Below are positions 45,718 to 57,930 of a stretch of 64,000 nucleotides of DNA, one piece after another. The DNA lies in contig NC_092580.1 in the NCBI RefSeq assembly GCF_037975245.1, forward strand, positions 30,496,001-30,560,000, written 5' to 3'. The notes beneath the pieces are model-generated. The model saw nothing but the letters and a program-made list of their open reading frames with translations, did not search any database and was not told where the DNA came from. The position numbers and the translations under genes are program-made. Origin of the DNA: Apostichopus japonicus. Taxonomy: Eukaryota > Echinodermata > Holothuroidea > Aspidochirotida > Stichopodidae. Every line of letters begins with the position of its first letter. The first letter of the stretch is position 1.

Positions 45718-48700
45718 ATGGCTTTATTTACAAATCTGAAAAGTTTCCTTACAGTGCTTTGGAGTATTCAAGTAATCGTGGTACTAGGAGAGTCGGAACC
45801 AGAAACGGAACCACCTTGGAGACGTAAGTACGCAGTTCGCTCTGTGGCTAATGGGGTCTGCGGTGTTTTGTGACCAGAATAAACGTATCGTTGCCGGTGT
45901 TCTCTCCCTGGCTGGTATGGTGAGGTAGGGGTGGGGGGAGGGATGCTTAACCGAGGGTAAAGTCCACAACCCAAAATGCTTCATTGAGTGATGATATTGT
46001 AATCAAGTTTCGTTATATTCTCTTTCATATTATTTCTAAGATCTTCGAAAATGCGGGCTCGATTGGTTACGGAGGCGTGGCTGGGAGAAAGACGGGGTGG
46101 GGGTTATTACTTGTATTAGGGTGGATCCATTCATTAAATATTGTAACAAGGAACCGCGAATGAAGTTGAGGTAACCATATGTAGGCTAACAAGGTCGTAC
46201 CACGTAAAGCCTTGTCACTTCAAACAGTTCCAAGTACGTATTAGGTCTACTTATGTTTTGAATATAGCATGAGGCGTGCCGTCTGTGTGACAATGGAAGT
46301 GCAATCATTGGTGTTAATACACCAAGTTGTTAACACTTTGATATAAGTATGTCAGATATATTGTCGTAGGGATAATTTGGTTTTCTTTGTCCTTAAAAAA
46401 ACGATTTGAGGAAATAAACAAGAGGAAGTAACAAGTGTTCATAATGAAATAACTTTGAATTCATATCGTTAACAAAATATTGTCATGATTTAAAAAAAAA
46501 ATAAGTACTCGTTTAACTAAAATAATCAATTTTATCTCGTTAATCATTTGTATTGTATATGTGGCGAACAATTGTTGTTGTAAACAGGGGATGACATTGA
46601 TGTTTGTATCACAAAACCGCGCCACGACACCTTTTGTTCATCGCATCACAGGGATATTCGTGTGACTGAAATTCATTGTTTAGCAAACTTGCGGGACATT
46701 TGCCTTCAAATCGGCTCAATTTTTACGTCTTGATAACAATTTATATCGTAGAGATTAAATTGTTTTGTAATTAGGGGATTTTTGTTATGAATTTGTATTG
46801 CTACAGCAGATTTTAATGATGTTATCATATGTCAATTGAACTGAAAATGTCTTTCTTTTCCAATATGTAAGTCATGCATGCACTTATCCGCTACGGATTG
46901 AAGGAGCATTCTCACAGACTAGTGAAAGAATTTCTAAATGAAATTAACAATATTAACGAAACCAACATTCCAAATGTAGGAAAATGTTAGCGCCAATATC
47001 AACACAAATTATGAGAGGCAAATAAATCTTTTGAAGAACGTCTGCAATGATGAAATCACAGACCTTCCTTCTGATGTGATCCACTTCGAACTTGTTCTTA
47101 TATAGTTTGTAACATTGTATGCCACTGTTGTGATAGTGCATTCGGTAAACATTATAGAAACCAACTCTCCCGATCAAGCCCATGATATGTTACTACTTTT
47201 GTCATAGTTTCGTCACAGTAGTTTAAGGTATACTGGATCATTGAAGCTACCAATCGGTCACAAATCGATACCGGTTACCGTTCGTGACATATGCCTAATC
47301 TGATAAATTTGTAATACGCATGTGAAACAGACGGCGCTTCTCACTGATGTGCATTTGCGAAAGAACATTCTACTGAGATGGAAAATTTGGTACAATTTAG
47401 CAAGCGGAAATTGATTTTCCTTCTCTTCCCTAGAAAATAATGTAATTTCACAGACAAATTTCAGTGCAATAAAGTTTGCGTGAATTGTAGAGCTGGTATG
47501 CGGACACTTGACACGTGATTGCAATACTCTAGAAGAGAGTTATTGGGAAGGGCGGGAGGGGAGGGGAGGGGGACGGGGAATGCTCCCTTCCACCCGGCCA
47601 CTTAGTACACAAGGATGCTTTTAATATTTTATTTGACTGATGCACTACCTGACATAGCACTTTACCCTTTGTTCCATACGTGATAATGCAACTGCAGGAT
47701 ACAATTAATTCACACTTTTTGACATTTCATTAATTCCCCCCCCCCCCCCCCCCTCTTGACTGGAACTGTGTGATGGTTGCAGCTGTTTACTTGAAAATTA
47801 TGTATTTTTAGGTCAAACCACATCTTCATTGTATTTTGTATAACACCAAGATGTGATAAATTTGTTCTTATTTTGTATATGCATCTGACAATCGCAGGGT
47901 GAAAGAAGCATCAGATAAATTTATATGATAGTCTCCTAACTTTCCTTTACAATATATCACTAATCCACAAAGAACAAAAAGCAGAGACCTTTAACAGCTT
48001 AGCAACATATTAAATATATCAACGAGAAAATTATAAAACTCTTGGAGTAAATCCACCCTAAAATATCACAGTCCATCTTCTTAAGTCCCCTTCCTGGAGA
48101 AAGATAGTGTATGACTATAGCCAGCCAAAGTAGGCTATATACAATCACCCATTTTGCGAGTTAGGGACAATGTATTAAGGAGGTGTTCTTAATTAACAGT
48201 GTAGAATAGTTTTCTCTTCAATGTTAGTATTAAATTTGTCTGCCAACGGAGGTTTTAATTATTCTTTCTTTTCCAGTAATATTTAACATACTTGACTACT
48301 GTACTAGTGATTATGAATGCCATTTTGCATGTGATTCTCTGTCATCGGTCACATGTTCTTGTCACCCAGCTTGTGAATTATTCCAAGATTGTTGTTACAA
48401 TACAATTGAAAAAAGTATTTACTTTTTTTTTTTAAATATAGTCAACATTTCTACGATTAAATATCGGAATGGAATAAGAAATGAATTACGCTGCAAAACA
48501 ACATAAGAAAGATTTAGAAATTTCTTCTCCTGTGAAAACAATCAGTTTCCTGTCATATGTCAAACATCAGTATACATCGCCATCAGTTGTTGTACCAAAA
48601 CAAATTATGGATATGTCAAAAAACTATAACAAGAAGGCAATTCACTGATTTGCATATCCCATTGCCAGCAAACACTGATTTCAGTTGAACATGTTTAATA

Positions 48701-51700
48701 TTAGCTATGCAATCTGGCAATCGGAGGAAATTACTACTTGACATTTGCATTATTGTCAACGTTAGTATTCTCTTACAAGTGAGGCTTTATAGTTATTCTT
48801 TCTTTTCCATTCACGTTACAGAAACTGTACGGACTGAGTTCTGCCCTTTCGATTATGAATGTAGTTCTTCATGTGGTTCTCTGACATCGGTCAAATGTTC
48901 TTGTCACCCAGCTTGTGAAATATTCCAAGATTGTTGTTACAATACTATCGAAAAAAGTAATCGCTCTTCCAAAGACAACGACACAGAAATATTTTTGTCT
49001 GAAGTTCTTCCCGAGATGAGAGATTACTTTCAGTGTGCTAAGGATGTCATATCACAGCAGAAATACTGGATGGTGTCGAAATGTCCAGATACATGGACGG
49101 GGCTTAACGAATGTGACGTCACAGGCGACGACACAGATATCACCGTGGGTAGATTGGAAGATAATTTATCTGGTATTCCAGTTTTATCAAGGAAAGGACT
49201 AACCTACAGAAATATTTACTGTGCTCTCTGTCATGGAGAGGATTTATCCGACCTTTCACCTTGGTCATTCGAGGCTAAAGGTTGTGAAGACAGTGATATT
49301 TTTGAAACAGCTACGAACCTGACTGTTAAAGATCAAATCTTTCTACTGAGAGAACACTGTCAAAGCTTGTCCTTCCTTCCACCTTCAGATCATCCATTTT
49401 ACGTGTTATTTTTCATACCTTGTTTTGAAATTACCGATGACGTAATCGATACATGTGACGACAACACAACTAGCGAGGATATCAGACACAAATGTTCGAC
49501 CATAGCAGCTCCCATTTCGATTGGAGGGTACTTCAAAAATACCTTCTGTGTTGAATGTTACTATTCTTCTCATCAATATATCAACTATGAGGTTTTAGAG
49601 ATCTGTCCAAGATATGATGACGTTTTCTTCAAAGTAAATCCGACCATTTCAGTGCAGTGTTTCAGAGACATTGAAACCGGTGAAACCATATGCCCAACAC
49701 CCCAACCTCCACCCCTCGTACCAATTTCTATAACCTTTAATTTTGGTGGTAATTCTGGTGGTATATCAATTATAAAAAGCAATGAAAGGATCCAAGAAAT
49801 ATCTGTGACTTGTAACGTTGGACAGGTTTTTGATCCACTCGAGACTAAGTGCAAACTATTAACATGTCCTAGTGGTTACGTCCTGAAAAGTTCATTATGC
49901 GTACAACTGCCAAATATTACTACAAATTCGTCAGAAGAATGTAATCACTATTCTATACATATGAAAGCTGACAACGTGAACTTTATCAACAATTCTTGTT
50001 TGGAGAACATGGAAACAACTTTTAATTGCCTACCAGCGGATTTGGTATTACTTTTACAAGCAAACATGGAACATTACAATACATCGTGCAGAATGACGAG
50101 CCAAGTACAGGTTGTTTTAGAAGTTGTCACGACTTCTTTAGAAATAATTGGAAGTCTCTTGGAAAAAGCTGGCAGTACATCTTCGCAAAATTCACATGCA
50201 TGCAAAAGTTTAAACATTGTGGAGTTTTTGGCGTACTGTCCATCCAAAGTGGAGAACCCGACCCTATATTGTGATTCGGAGTGGTACAGTGAACCCCAGT
50301 GGAGTACATTTGGTAATATTACTGCTGGAATTCTTTTCCAAAATTCATCGGAAACTACTGACGTATCTCAAATAAAGATTCGACATTTATTTCAATTTTC
50401 ATCAACACATGGCAACATCTCATCAGAGGACATTTTAGTACAAAGATGCGTATTTAACTTTAGTGAAGTATCATCATGCCCGATGATTACACTCGATTCA
50501 AACGTCTTTCTCCCTTTGGAAAACGAGTCCAATGTTTTAGTATATGTGGCGAATATATCGATTCAATTTACTCCAGATATGTATACAATACAACAGAATG
50601 GTGACATACAGGTGTGTAACTTTTTGGAAGCCTCTGGCACCGTTGTGACTTATAGGTTTTTGCCTCAATATTCCCAAACACAAAGTATCCTGAGCACGGT
50701 TGGTATTTCTCTTTCGGTGATTGCACTGCTTTTAACATTGATCAGCTACTCCGTATTTCCTACATTAAGAACCAGACTAGCAAACATTATAATCATGACC
50801 CTTTGTGGTTGCCTTGTAGTGGCTCAGATACTACTTATCTTCGCCGGTATTTCTACTCTTCATCGTACCTTATGTTCAGTAATATCTGGTCTTGGCCATT
50901 TCTTTTGGCTGACTGCCTTCTCGTCTAGCTCAATATTAGGTTTTCTTATGAATCAGACTTTCAGTCTCAGAAACCAAACATTAAGAGGTGTAAAACCTTC
51001 CAGAAAATCAGTATGTCTTTTCATACTACTGTGCTTTGTTTTGCCAAGTATCATCAGTGGGACATTACTGATTATTTACTCTGTGGATGAAGATGGCATT
51101 TACGGAATAGGGTATGGTTCTAACTCAGGATGCTGGATTGGTGGACCAAAGATTAACTTGTATGCCTTTGGTATTCCGGTGGCAGTGAGTGTTGTCATAA
51201 ATATGATATTCTTCATACACATAACCGTCTCCATTTGTATTCAAAAGAGAAGTAGTCGGAGAATCAGAAAGACCAAGGAGGAAAGCCACTTACGTGAATT
51301 GATGATTTATTCAAAGGTGAGAAGTTTGGCAGATTTCTTTACCCCCTTCTTCTCATAATGTGGCAATGACATCCCATAAATACCTTAGCAGGATACGTAT
51401 GAATATATATATATATGATACAACCACAATTAAACATTAAAAAACGCTGTTATGTGGACATTATTTCGAGAAACCGAGTGCATATGTCTTATGCCCATAG
51501 TGCCTGTAAATTAGTTTGAACAGTGTGAGAGATACCGCTGGCTTGTTTTTTTTTTAAATTTAGTGTCTACTGATGTCAATGATGACGACTCGCTGGCAAT
51601 CTAACTAGAATTACACCAAACTTTCAAAACCTTACAGTTCAGGAAATTACAAGAGATTCCTTCCAAGTTTGTTTAAATTACGGAGCTCATTCACAAGTCA

Positions 51701-52185
51701 CCAAACATATCATTGCTGAATTCTAAAGATGTGATTCATGAAAGCATTATCCTTACAACTACCTGACTTTAAATAGAAACAAAAACCCCAAACAAAGACA
51801 CAAACAAACAAACGCATTACCCAAAAGAATTTTGAAATGCCATACATCTAGGAAAACAGGCATCGATTGCATAATTTACTTTTTTGTTTTGAACTGTATA
51901 TAAACAATTCAATTATGCCAAGTTGGTCACTACTTGAAGCTCATAGTCTATTATTTATTCATTAAATGTGATTTGGTTATATTTTTTCTTCTTCAGATAT
52001 TCATAATCCTAGGGTTAACCTGGGTCACTGGCTTTGTTGCTGCGTTGTTTGATGAACCTTGGCTATGGTATGTCTTTATCATATTCACGTCATTGCAAGG
52101 ACTTTTCATTTTTCTTGCCTTCACTGTCAAATCCGAAATTTGGGGGATGTGGAGTAAGCGGCTGGGCATGTCTTCTGACTCGTAA
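45718..52185 (+). CDS. Somatomedin-B adhesion-like family-B GPCR, paralogue A
   Basis: Exons 45718-45823 (signal peptide, phase 1), 48822-51316 (phase 0) and 51997-52185 join to a 929-residue receptor; donors GTAAGT and GTGAGA and acceptors TTACAG and CTTCAG agree. Domains: signal peptide (about 1-26); a somatomedin-B-like eight-cysteine knot right after the first junction (FCPFDYECSSSCG, CSCHPACEIFQDCC); and a long glycosylated, cysteine-rich ectodomain with PTPQPPPLVPISITFNFGG in mid-region. The seven helices are TM1 about 657-682, TM2 689-712, TM3 718-747, TM4 765-788, TM5 813-840, TM6 868-886 and TM7 889-911. C720 and C806 (GCWIGG) are placed for the conserved TM3-ECL2 disulfide. No canonical GPS cleavage motif is seen, so autoproteolysis is doubtful. 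The closest style is Methuselah/adhesion (class B2). The ligand is unknown. The last exon is cut short by TAA relative to paralogue B. Confidence 0.8.
46895..47040. repeat. Dispersed repeat inside GPCR-A intron 1
   Basis: Shares blocks (GAAGGAGCATTCTCACAGAC, CAACATTCCAAAT, ATTATGAGAGGCAAATAA) with 31655-31810. The rest of intron 1 (45824-48276) is AT-rich with G- and C-runs (47548-47580, 47740-47755) and no coding signal other than the SMB exon at 48277. Confidence 0.55.
48277..48414 (+). CDS. Extra in-phase somatomedin-B exon of GPCR A
   Basis: A 138-bp exon-like segment with a good acceptor (TTCTTTCTTTTCCAG) and a donor GTATTT. It is phase 1 at both ends, so it can be included or skipped without shifting the frame. 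It encodes a second SMB knot: DYCTSDYECHFACDSLSS, then VTCSCHPACELFQDCCYN, with all eight cysteines conserved and most of its residues shared with the SMB in the main exon. Inclusion would give tandem SMB domains. It is absent from paralogue B, whose intron jumps across the equivalent 2 kb. Whether it is ever spliced in is unknown; it could also be a decaying duplicate. Confidence 0.6.
51317..51996. other. GPCR A intron 2
   Basis: Splits TM5 from TM6. Alignable with the intron of B (62780-63436). Contains a short TA run at about 51402-51416. Nothing else. Confidence 0.7.
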
Positions 52186-52227
52186 ATTTCATCTTCACAA
52201 GGTGTGTATTATCAACCTGGAAAAGGA

Positions 52228-54545
52228 CTTGCATTCCAATTTTAAGCCAAAAACCTCGTGGAATCCGCCCAAGGCCCATTATGCGCAGCTTGAATCATTT
52301 ATTTCGGCAATTGAAGAGGATGTAAAAACCCAGGCCTCTGCCCCAGACTTCCGCGACAATCTCAACAAAACTGAGAGACAGGTTATCCATGAACTCCGGA
52401 AGCGTCATGACACTGTCATCAAGCCAGCCGACAAAGGTCCTGCAATTGTCGCTATGGGCAAACAATTCTACAGAGAGGAAGCCAACAGTCTACTCGGCAA
52501 CCCTCAACACTACAAACTCCTGGATTCTGATCCTACTCAAGAAATCACACAAATCGTGAAAAGAGTCATCCAAAATATAGCCTCTAACGGTTCCATTGAC
52601 CGCAAGTTAGGCCAAAACCTCCTTGAAAACGATCCATAACCTGGTCGCTTTTATTTTTTGCCTAAAATTCACAAATAAGGCAATCTCGGGAGGCCCATAA
52701 TATGGGGTAATGGTATAGCGACTGAAAAAAATTACAAATTCGTGGATCTTCTCATCCAACCTCTTGTTTCGGCTCTACCGTCCTATGTGCAGGACACTAC
52801 GGATTTCATCCGGAAAACTGGGGAAATAAAACATCTTCCCCTATTTACTCTGTTAGTTACCTTGGATGTGTCTTCGTTATACATAAATATCCCCAACGAA
52901 GAGGGCATTTCGGCCTGCACAAAAGCATTCAAACCGAAACGTGGCAAAACCCCAACGAAGAAATAATGGCCGAATTGATGCAACTTATCTTGACCGGCAA
53001 TAATCTGGTATTTGGCAGCAAACACTACCTCCAAATTCATGGCACCGCAATGGGTACCAAAATGGCACCGTCTTTTGCCAACATCTTTATGGGAAACCTC
53101 GAGAAAGAATTTCTATCTCGACAAAACTTGAAACTACACATGCACGTGGTTACGTTTCATTGACGATACCTTTATGATATGGACCCATGGTGAGGCAAAT
53201 CTAAAACTCTTCATTGATGACATAAACTCGTTTCATCACACTATCAAATTTACTGCTGATTTTTCTGAACATGGCGTTCACTTCCTGGACACCACTGTGA
53301 CCCTACAAAATAGTTCACTCAAAACAGACTTGTTCAATAAACCCACGAACAAGCACAACTACCTCTTACCAAGCAGTTGCCATCCACGTCACTGTACCAG
53401 AAATATTCCGTACAGTCAAGCGTTGCGCATTCGACGCATTTGCTCCTCTGAAGTCGATTTTGATTTACGCACTAAAGAACTGCCACACCTCCTCCTAAAC
53501 AGACAGTATTTTCGGGGTACTATTGAAAATGCCATCAAAAAGGCTAAAAGCAAACCCCGTACCGAAACATTGACGTACAAAACTAGTCAAACCAGTTCCA
53601 AAAGGGTACCATTGGTTACTGAATTCCACCCTGGTCTCCCACCACTGGCTAATATCATTCAGAAGAATTTTCACTTACTTCAAGGCACCGAACGCCTGAA
53701 ATCAGTTTTCCAAGAATTACCTGTCATCGCTTTTAAAAGACCCAGCAACCTACGGGATATCTTAGTTCCCCATTAGGGGAAAGCAAAATAGAAACTACAG
53801 GATCATCGGCCCTGTATACAAAATTGCAAAACGTGCGTACTTGTCGATTCGACCGGGGCCTTTCAGAGCAACCAAACCAAAACGCACGTTCCAAATTCAG
53901 CACAAAATTAACTGCCTATCCAAAAATGTCATTTACCTCATCTACCGCAATATTTGTAACTCACAATACATTGGAGAGTCAAAAAACACTCTTAGAATGA
54001 GAATGACACAACGTAGATCGGCGATCAAATAAAAAAAGATCAACCAACCTGTTGCAAATCACTTCAATCTCCAAAATCATTCAATTGAGAATTCGCTTGT
54101 TATTGTCATTGAACAGAACGATTCTTGGACAGATAAATCTAGAAAAGGAAAATTTCTGGGAACTGAACCTAAAGACCACGGCACCATTCGGTTTAAACAT
54201 CAGAAACGATTTGCTGTCCCAGATAAACCAAAACAAATCCTTTGCAATAACGACGGAATCGGATTAAAATAATCCGACAAGGATTAAAATAATCCGAATT
54301 TATAAAACTTCTGTAAAAATTCAGCAGAAGTCAGTAAGTCGCTTTTACTTTACAACCATGTCCACAATCTTCTCTATAAAATAGTTTCAATTCCTGCTAC
54401 TCCTTGTCACTTTCGGTGACCATGCACTGACGAAGAGCTAGTTCTGCTCGAAAGCTCTGCAAAAACCAAACATTGGCTGTTTCCCCCTCAATCACTTACC
54501 TAATTTAATTGTATCTCACTCGAGATCCAGCCTCTCTCTAAATGC
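52228..54545 (+). mobile_element. Penelope-like element (PLE), degenerate
   Basis: PLE-type RT blocks in order: RHDTVIKPADKGPAIVAMGK, FYFLPKIHK (stop), DVSSLYINIP, HGTAMGTKMAPSFANIFMGN, DDTFMIWTHGEANLK and HFLDTTVTLQNSSLKTDLFN. A GIY-YIG-type endonuclease start follows (CLSKNVIYLIYRNICNSQYI, GESKNTLRMRMTQR, about 53904-54029). Stops at 52637, 52676 and 52965, frame changes near 52966 and 53163 (just before the catalytic DD), and a stop at 53774 inactivate it. The 5' junction is sharp: the sequence matches paralogue B up to GGAAAAGGA (52227) and then departs. The 3' boundary is approximate. Confidence 0.9.
54427..54453 (+). other. Hammerhead-like core motif at the PLE 3' end
   Basis: CTGACGA (fits the CUGANGA core), a short stem AGAGC...GCTC with a 7-nt loop, then GAAA. 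Penelope-like elements are known to carry hammerhead ribozyme motifs. The partner strand for stem III and the cleavage-site triplet are not obvious here, so this may be a decayed or minimal form. Confidence 0.4.
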
Positions 54546-54561
54546 AGCATAATTGTTTAAC

Positions 54562-54628
54562 AGTTTTTTTCTGTTATTCCTATATATATATATATATAAA
54601 CACATATATATATATAAACACATATATA
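54562..54628. repeat. TA microsatellite with CACA interruptions
   Basis: Runs of TA separated by AACACA, just after the PLE. Confidence 0.85.
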
Positions 54629-54799
54629 TTGGCTAGGTGAGACCTGCTCATCATGTTATCAGATAAGATTGTTTGTTACGAAAATGCCATTTTAATGATA
54701 TCATCTTACAGTCAGCTGACAAGCTTGCGAAATGTGATCTTGGACATATACTGTGTCAGTTCAAAACATCATTATATTGTTTTACCTAACTAAGAGAAT

Positions 54800-55405
54800 A
54801 GCTGAAGTTAGAAGGGTTAGACGCCATGTTTTCTGCTATTTTAAATTTGTAAATAGGAAAAGGGAGAAAGTGAAGAAAGAAGATTGATATTATTTGCAGT
54901 AACAAATCCAATCATGTATAGAAACAAACTGCCATCAAGGTTGTATATATCCACTTTCAATGGGCAAATATCCAGTTTTGTGTCTTACTCACTACTAGTA
55001 TAACTATTAAGTTAACGTTGTATTAAAACTAGCAGTAATAAATAGGCATAGGCTATATTTTGGCTAAGATATTGTTTTATGTAAGTTTCAAGTTGTACCA
55101 ATAATGTATACCACAATATTTGATCAGTTGGAATGGATGAATTCAAATGAATTCTAAAAGTTCTGAAAATGAGAAGCCTTGTTTTCTGCTCGTTAAATTT
55201 GTACATGAACCAAGAGAGAAAGTGAAAATAAAAGCAGAATGATAGTATCTGTAGTACCAAATCCAATCATGTATAGAAACAACCTGCCATTAAGGGTGCA
55301 TATTTCCACTTTCAATGTGCAAATATCTAGTTTTGTGTCTTACTCACTACTAGTATCATCGTTGTATTAAAGCTAGCAGTAATAAATAGGCATAGGCTAT
55401 ATCCA
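54800..55405. repeat. Tandem duplication, period about 350 bp
   Basis: Two diverged copies in direct orientation. Both contain TTTTCTGCT, CCAATCATGTATAGAAACAA, TGTGTCTTACTCACTACTAG and AATAAATAGGCATAGGCTAT (copy 1 about 54820-55058, copy 2 about 55172-55402). No coding potential. Confidence 0.8.
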
Positions 55406-57002
55406 ATTGCTATGAGAGTAATGTAGAATTCAACTCAGGTAATGGTGATAACACATTTTGTTGCGACTGCGATGACAGTCGTTTTTAAGTAGGCCTATAT
55501 AGGCTTAACTGATTTGAAACTTCTAATTAAGCTGCTGAAGATGAAACACGACGGAGTCCTTTTTGTGCTTTCCAAGCAAATGACGATGAAGATTAAATGT
55601 TTGTGGTAAATGTATATGCATCCTTTTTGAGGTTATGAACTGATGAATTATAATATTTTATGACAACTTAAAACTGTGCAAATGTGAGTCACCATGTATC
55701 ACTGTAGACATTTGAGAAATGTAAAAACTTAGAAACAGGGTGTCAATCATTATTAAACGACATACTTCATTGAAAACCTATAACCAATGCATTGGGAGGT
55801 GGGGTAGAGGGAGGGTGTAGGGGAAAGTTGGAAATTCAAGAGAGGCTCTCTATGTCTTCTTCCATCTTGATCTTTGTTTTGCAAGCAAGGTGTATACCTG
55901 TGTCCACTTAGATAATCTAATACGTCCATAGAAAATACAGAAAGTACAGAGAAATGTATTTTGAGAAGTTCAATCCAAGACCTATCTTCCAATTACTTGC
56001 ATCATCAATTTATACACAGTAATAACGGCATCTTAGTTGTTTTGTTACTGAGAGGTACCTTTTAGTTAAACAATGTAGCAATTTTTCGAAGATCTTTCAC
56101 GAGCTCCAGCTTTTGCAGACTTAAATTTCCATTAAATATTTTAATAAAATGTTTTACATTAACATGGCTTTGCAGTGTATGTTAGTATTATCATTCAATG
56201 AGCAGTTGTCTAAGGTGGCCGTGTGGCTTCATTTGAATATTAACTCCTCCCCAGCAGTCCGGTAACCAGGCCGAGGTCCAGGGGGCATGCTCCTCCATTT
56301 TCAGACAAGTGCTCTCCCACCACATCACTTAATTTGTCCTACTATCATGTGAACAAAAACTTCACAACTAACTGCACATGGGTATTGGTTCCCCCCCCCC
56401 CCTCTCCACCCATAAATTGTTGGTGCCCCTCCAACTCGGGGTGCCTTCTCCCAAGGGGCCTAAATATTTATGTAAAGCCGCCTCCATACATTGCTGTGTA
56501 ATAAAATTGAGCATGCTGAACAGTAAAGTCGACTGGGCTTTGTCCATATGCATACGTAAACGACCCAATTTATTTAAAGGGGGGGGGCGGGGACTTCAGG
56601 GCTTACAATTTTGTGCCCGAAATTAGCCCGAATCCTTGTCCGAAATTTCAAAACTCACAACACGAGCCGCATGAAACATGCTGAAGGTTGTTGCGAGTAT
56701 GATTTCATTGAAATTTTATTTAAAATAGAATAGTTGGCACCAGGGCGGATACTTGCTTTTTGAGAACGTTTCGAGCAATTATCGGGAACGATTCGAGCAA
56801 ATATCGGGATGATTCGGGCAAGTATCGGGAATGATTCAGTCAAGAATTGGAAATGTTGGAATGGAATGTTTATTTCCACCTCGAATACATTTTGGGACAC
56901 ATTTGTGGTCCAAATATGTTTGAGGTCATTTGGTCCCATAAGTGGGATTATAGTCAAACTTGTTACATATATATACACACACACATATATATATAAATAT
57001 AT
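55406..57002. other. Spacer between the GPCR paralogues
   Basis: No gene. It holds a C-run (56389-56402) and G-run (56579-56592) that may bound a decayed MITE. A short tandem repeat of about 22 bp at 56769-56845 (ATTCGAGCAA, ATATCGGGA units) has about four copies. Confidence 0.5.
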
Positions 57003-57130
57003 ATATAAATGAAAATCGTAATGAGTTGGAAAATCAAGAACAGTGAAAAAACTTTCAGCCTACAACGGGATTCGAACCACGGGCCTTCCGCTCTGTACGC
57101 GGACACCCTAACCACTAGGCTATGGACGCT
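57003..57130 (-). mobile_element. Very short tRNA-derived SINE
   Basis: The minus strand reads a tRNA-like head: box A TAGCCTAGTGGTTAGGG, a perfect 5-bp anticodon stem TCCGC/GCGGA with loop GTACAGA, and box B GGTTCGAATCC. About 55 bp of body follow (GAAAGTTTTTTCACTG...CATTACGATTTTCATT), then a TATA repeat tail. The lack of a good acceptor stem and the repeated presence of the body argue for a SINE rather than a tRNA gene. Confidence 0.75.
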
Positions 57131-57375
57131 GATTGTATGTCCACAGGTTCGAAACCGGTAAGGAAGGTCGTAATTCCACTGTAGGCGTTTGTCACCTGTA
57201 TCGCACAATACTAGTTCTGTTTTTGATGACATATTTTGCCTTACTCTAGAGATCAAACATGATGCTAACCAACTCGAAATCATTTGTGATTCCTAATGCC
57301 GGATCTCGAAAGAGATACTTTGAACAGACTTTATGTTAATGCAATGGAGGTAAACGACAAAGGCAAATGAATATA

Positions 57376-57476
57376 TATAAATGAAAATCGTAATGAGTTG
57401 GAAAATCAAGAACAGTGAAAAAACTTTCAGCCTCCACCGGGATTCGAACCACGGGCCTTCCGTTCTGTACGCGGAC

Positions 57477-57480
<4 letters not shown>
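57376..57480 (-). mobile_element. Second copy of the short SINE, 5'-truncated
   Basis: Matches the copy at 57003-57130 over body, box B and anticodon arm, then breaks off into a TA run exactly at ACACCC (57475-57480). It lies 370 bp from the first copy and in the same orientation. Confidence 0.8.
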
Positions 57481-57508
<28 letters not shown>

Positions 57509-57515
<7 letters not shown>

Positions 57516-57922
57516 TTTTAAATTATCTATTTAATTTTCTCGCGGACGTTTTAATGACCCCGGAATAACCCTAAACGCAAGATTGCTAATACTGCTAAAA
57601 ACTAGTAATGAAAACTCTTGAGTTTTGTGTGAGGTTGAATAATGGTGGGGGTTAAGACACTTTACCCCGACAATTCCCCGACTGAACTATGTCCCCTTCC
57701 CCCATTTGTGCATGCCACTAGTCTATGTACGTATATAATCTCCCCTTCGGTGTTTTAAAACGAACCCAGTTGGAAGTGAGTGATCATGCTATGAATAATT
57801 TATCTGATGAGGGGAGGGGTAGGGGGAGGGGGTTTGGCGAGAGAGGTATCTCAACTATCGTATAATTTCAACTATCGTAGACTGCGTCATGTTTGCAGTT
57901 TGAATTCATCCGTAAACTAACA
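57509..57922. other. No gene recognised
   Basis: Contains a T-run (57508-57520) and G-rich stretches (57811-57833). Nothing else. Confidence 0.45.
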
Positions 57923-57930
57923 TGTAAATC

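Noticed and set aside
48707-48821. Alternative start of GPCR A at the in-frame ATG (MQSGNRRKLLLDICIIV...), with an equivalent in B
   Set aside because: The hydrophobic stretch looks signal-like, but it lies on the intron side of a good acceptor whose phase matches the signal-peptide exon 1 in both paralogues. An alternative promoter cannot be excluded.
49585-49854. Antisense open frame, also present in B
   Set aside because: It mirrors the conserved exon on the other strand and has no domain; it is a shadow of the GPCR coding sequence.
57054-57130. Possible tRNA gene (minus strand)
   Set aside because: The anticodon arm and box B are good, but the acceptor stem does not pair and a truncated second copy with the same 3' body lies at 57.4 kb, so it is a SINE head.
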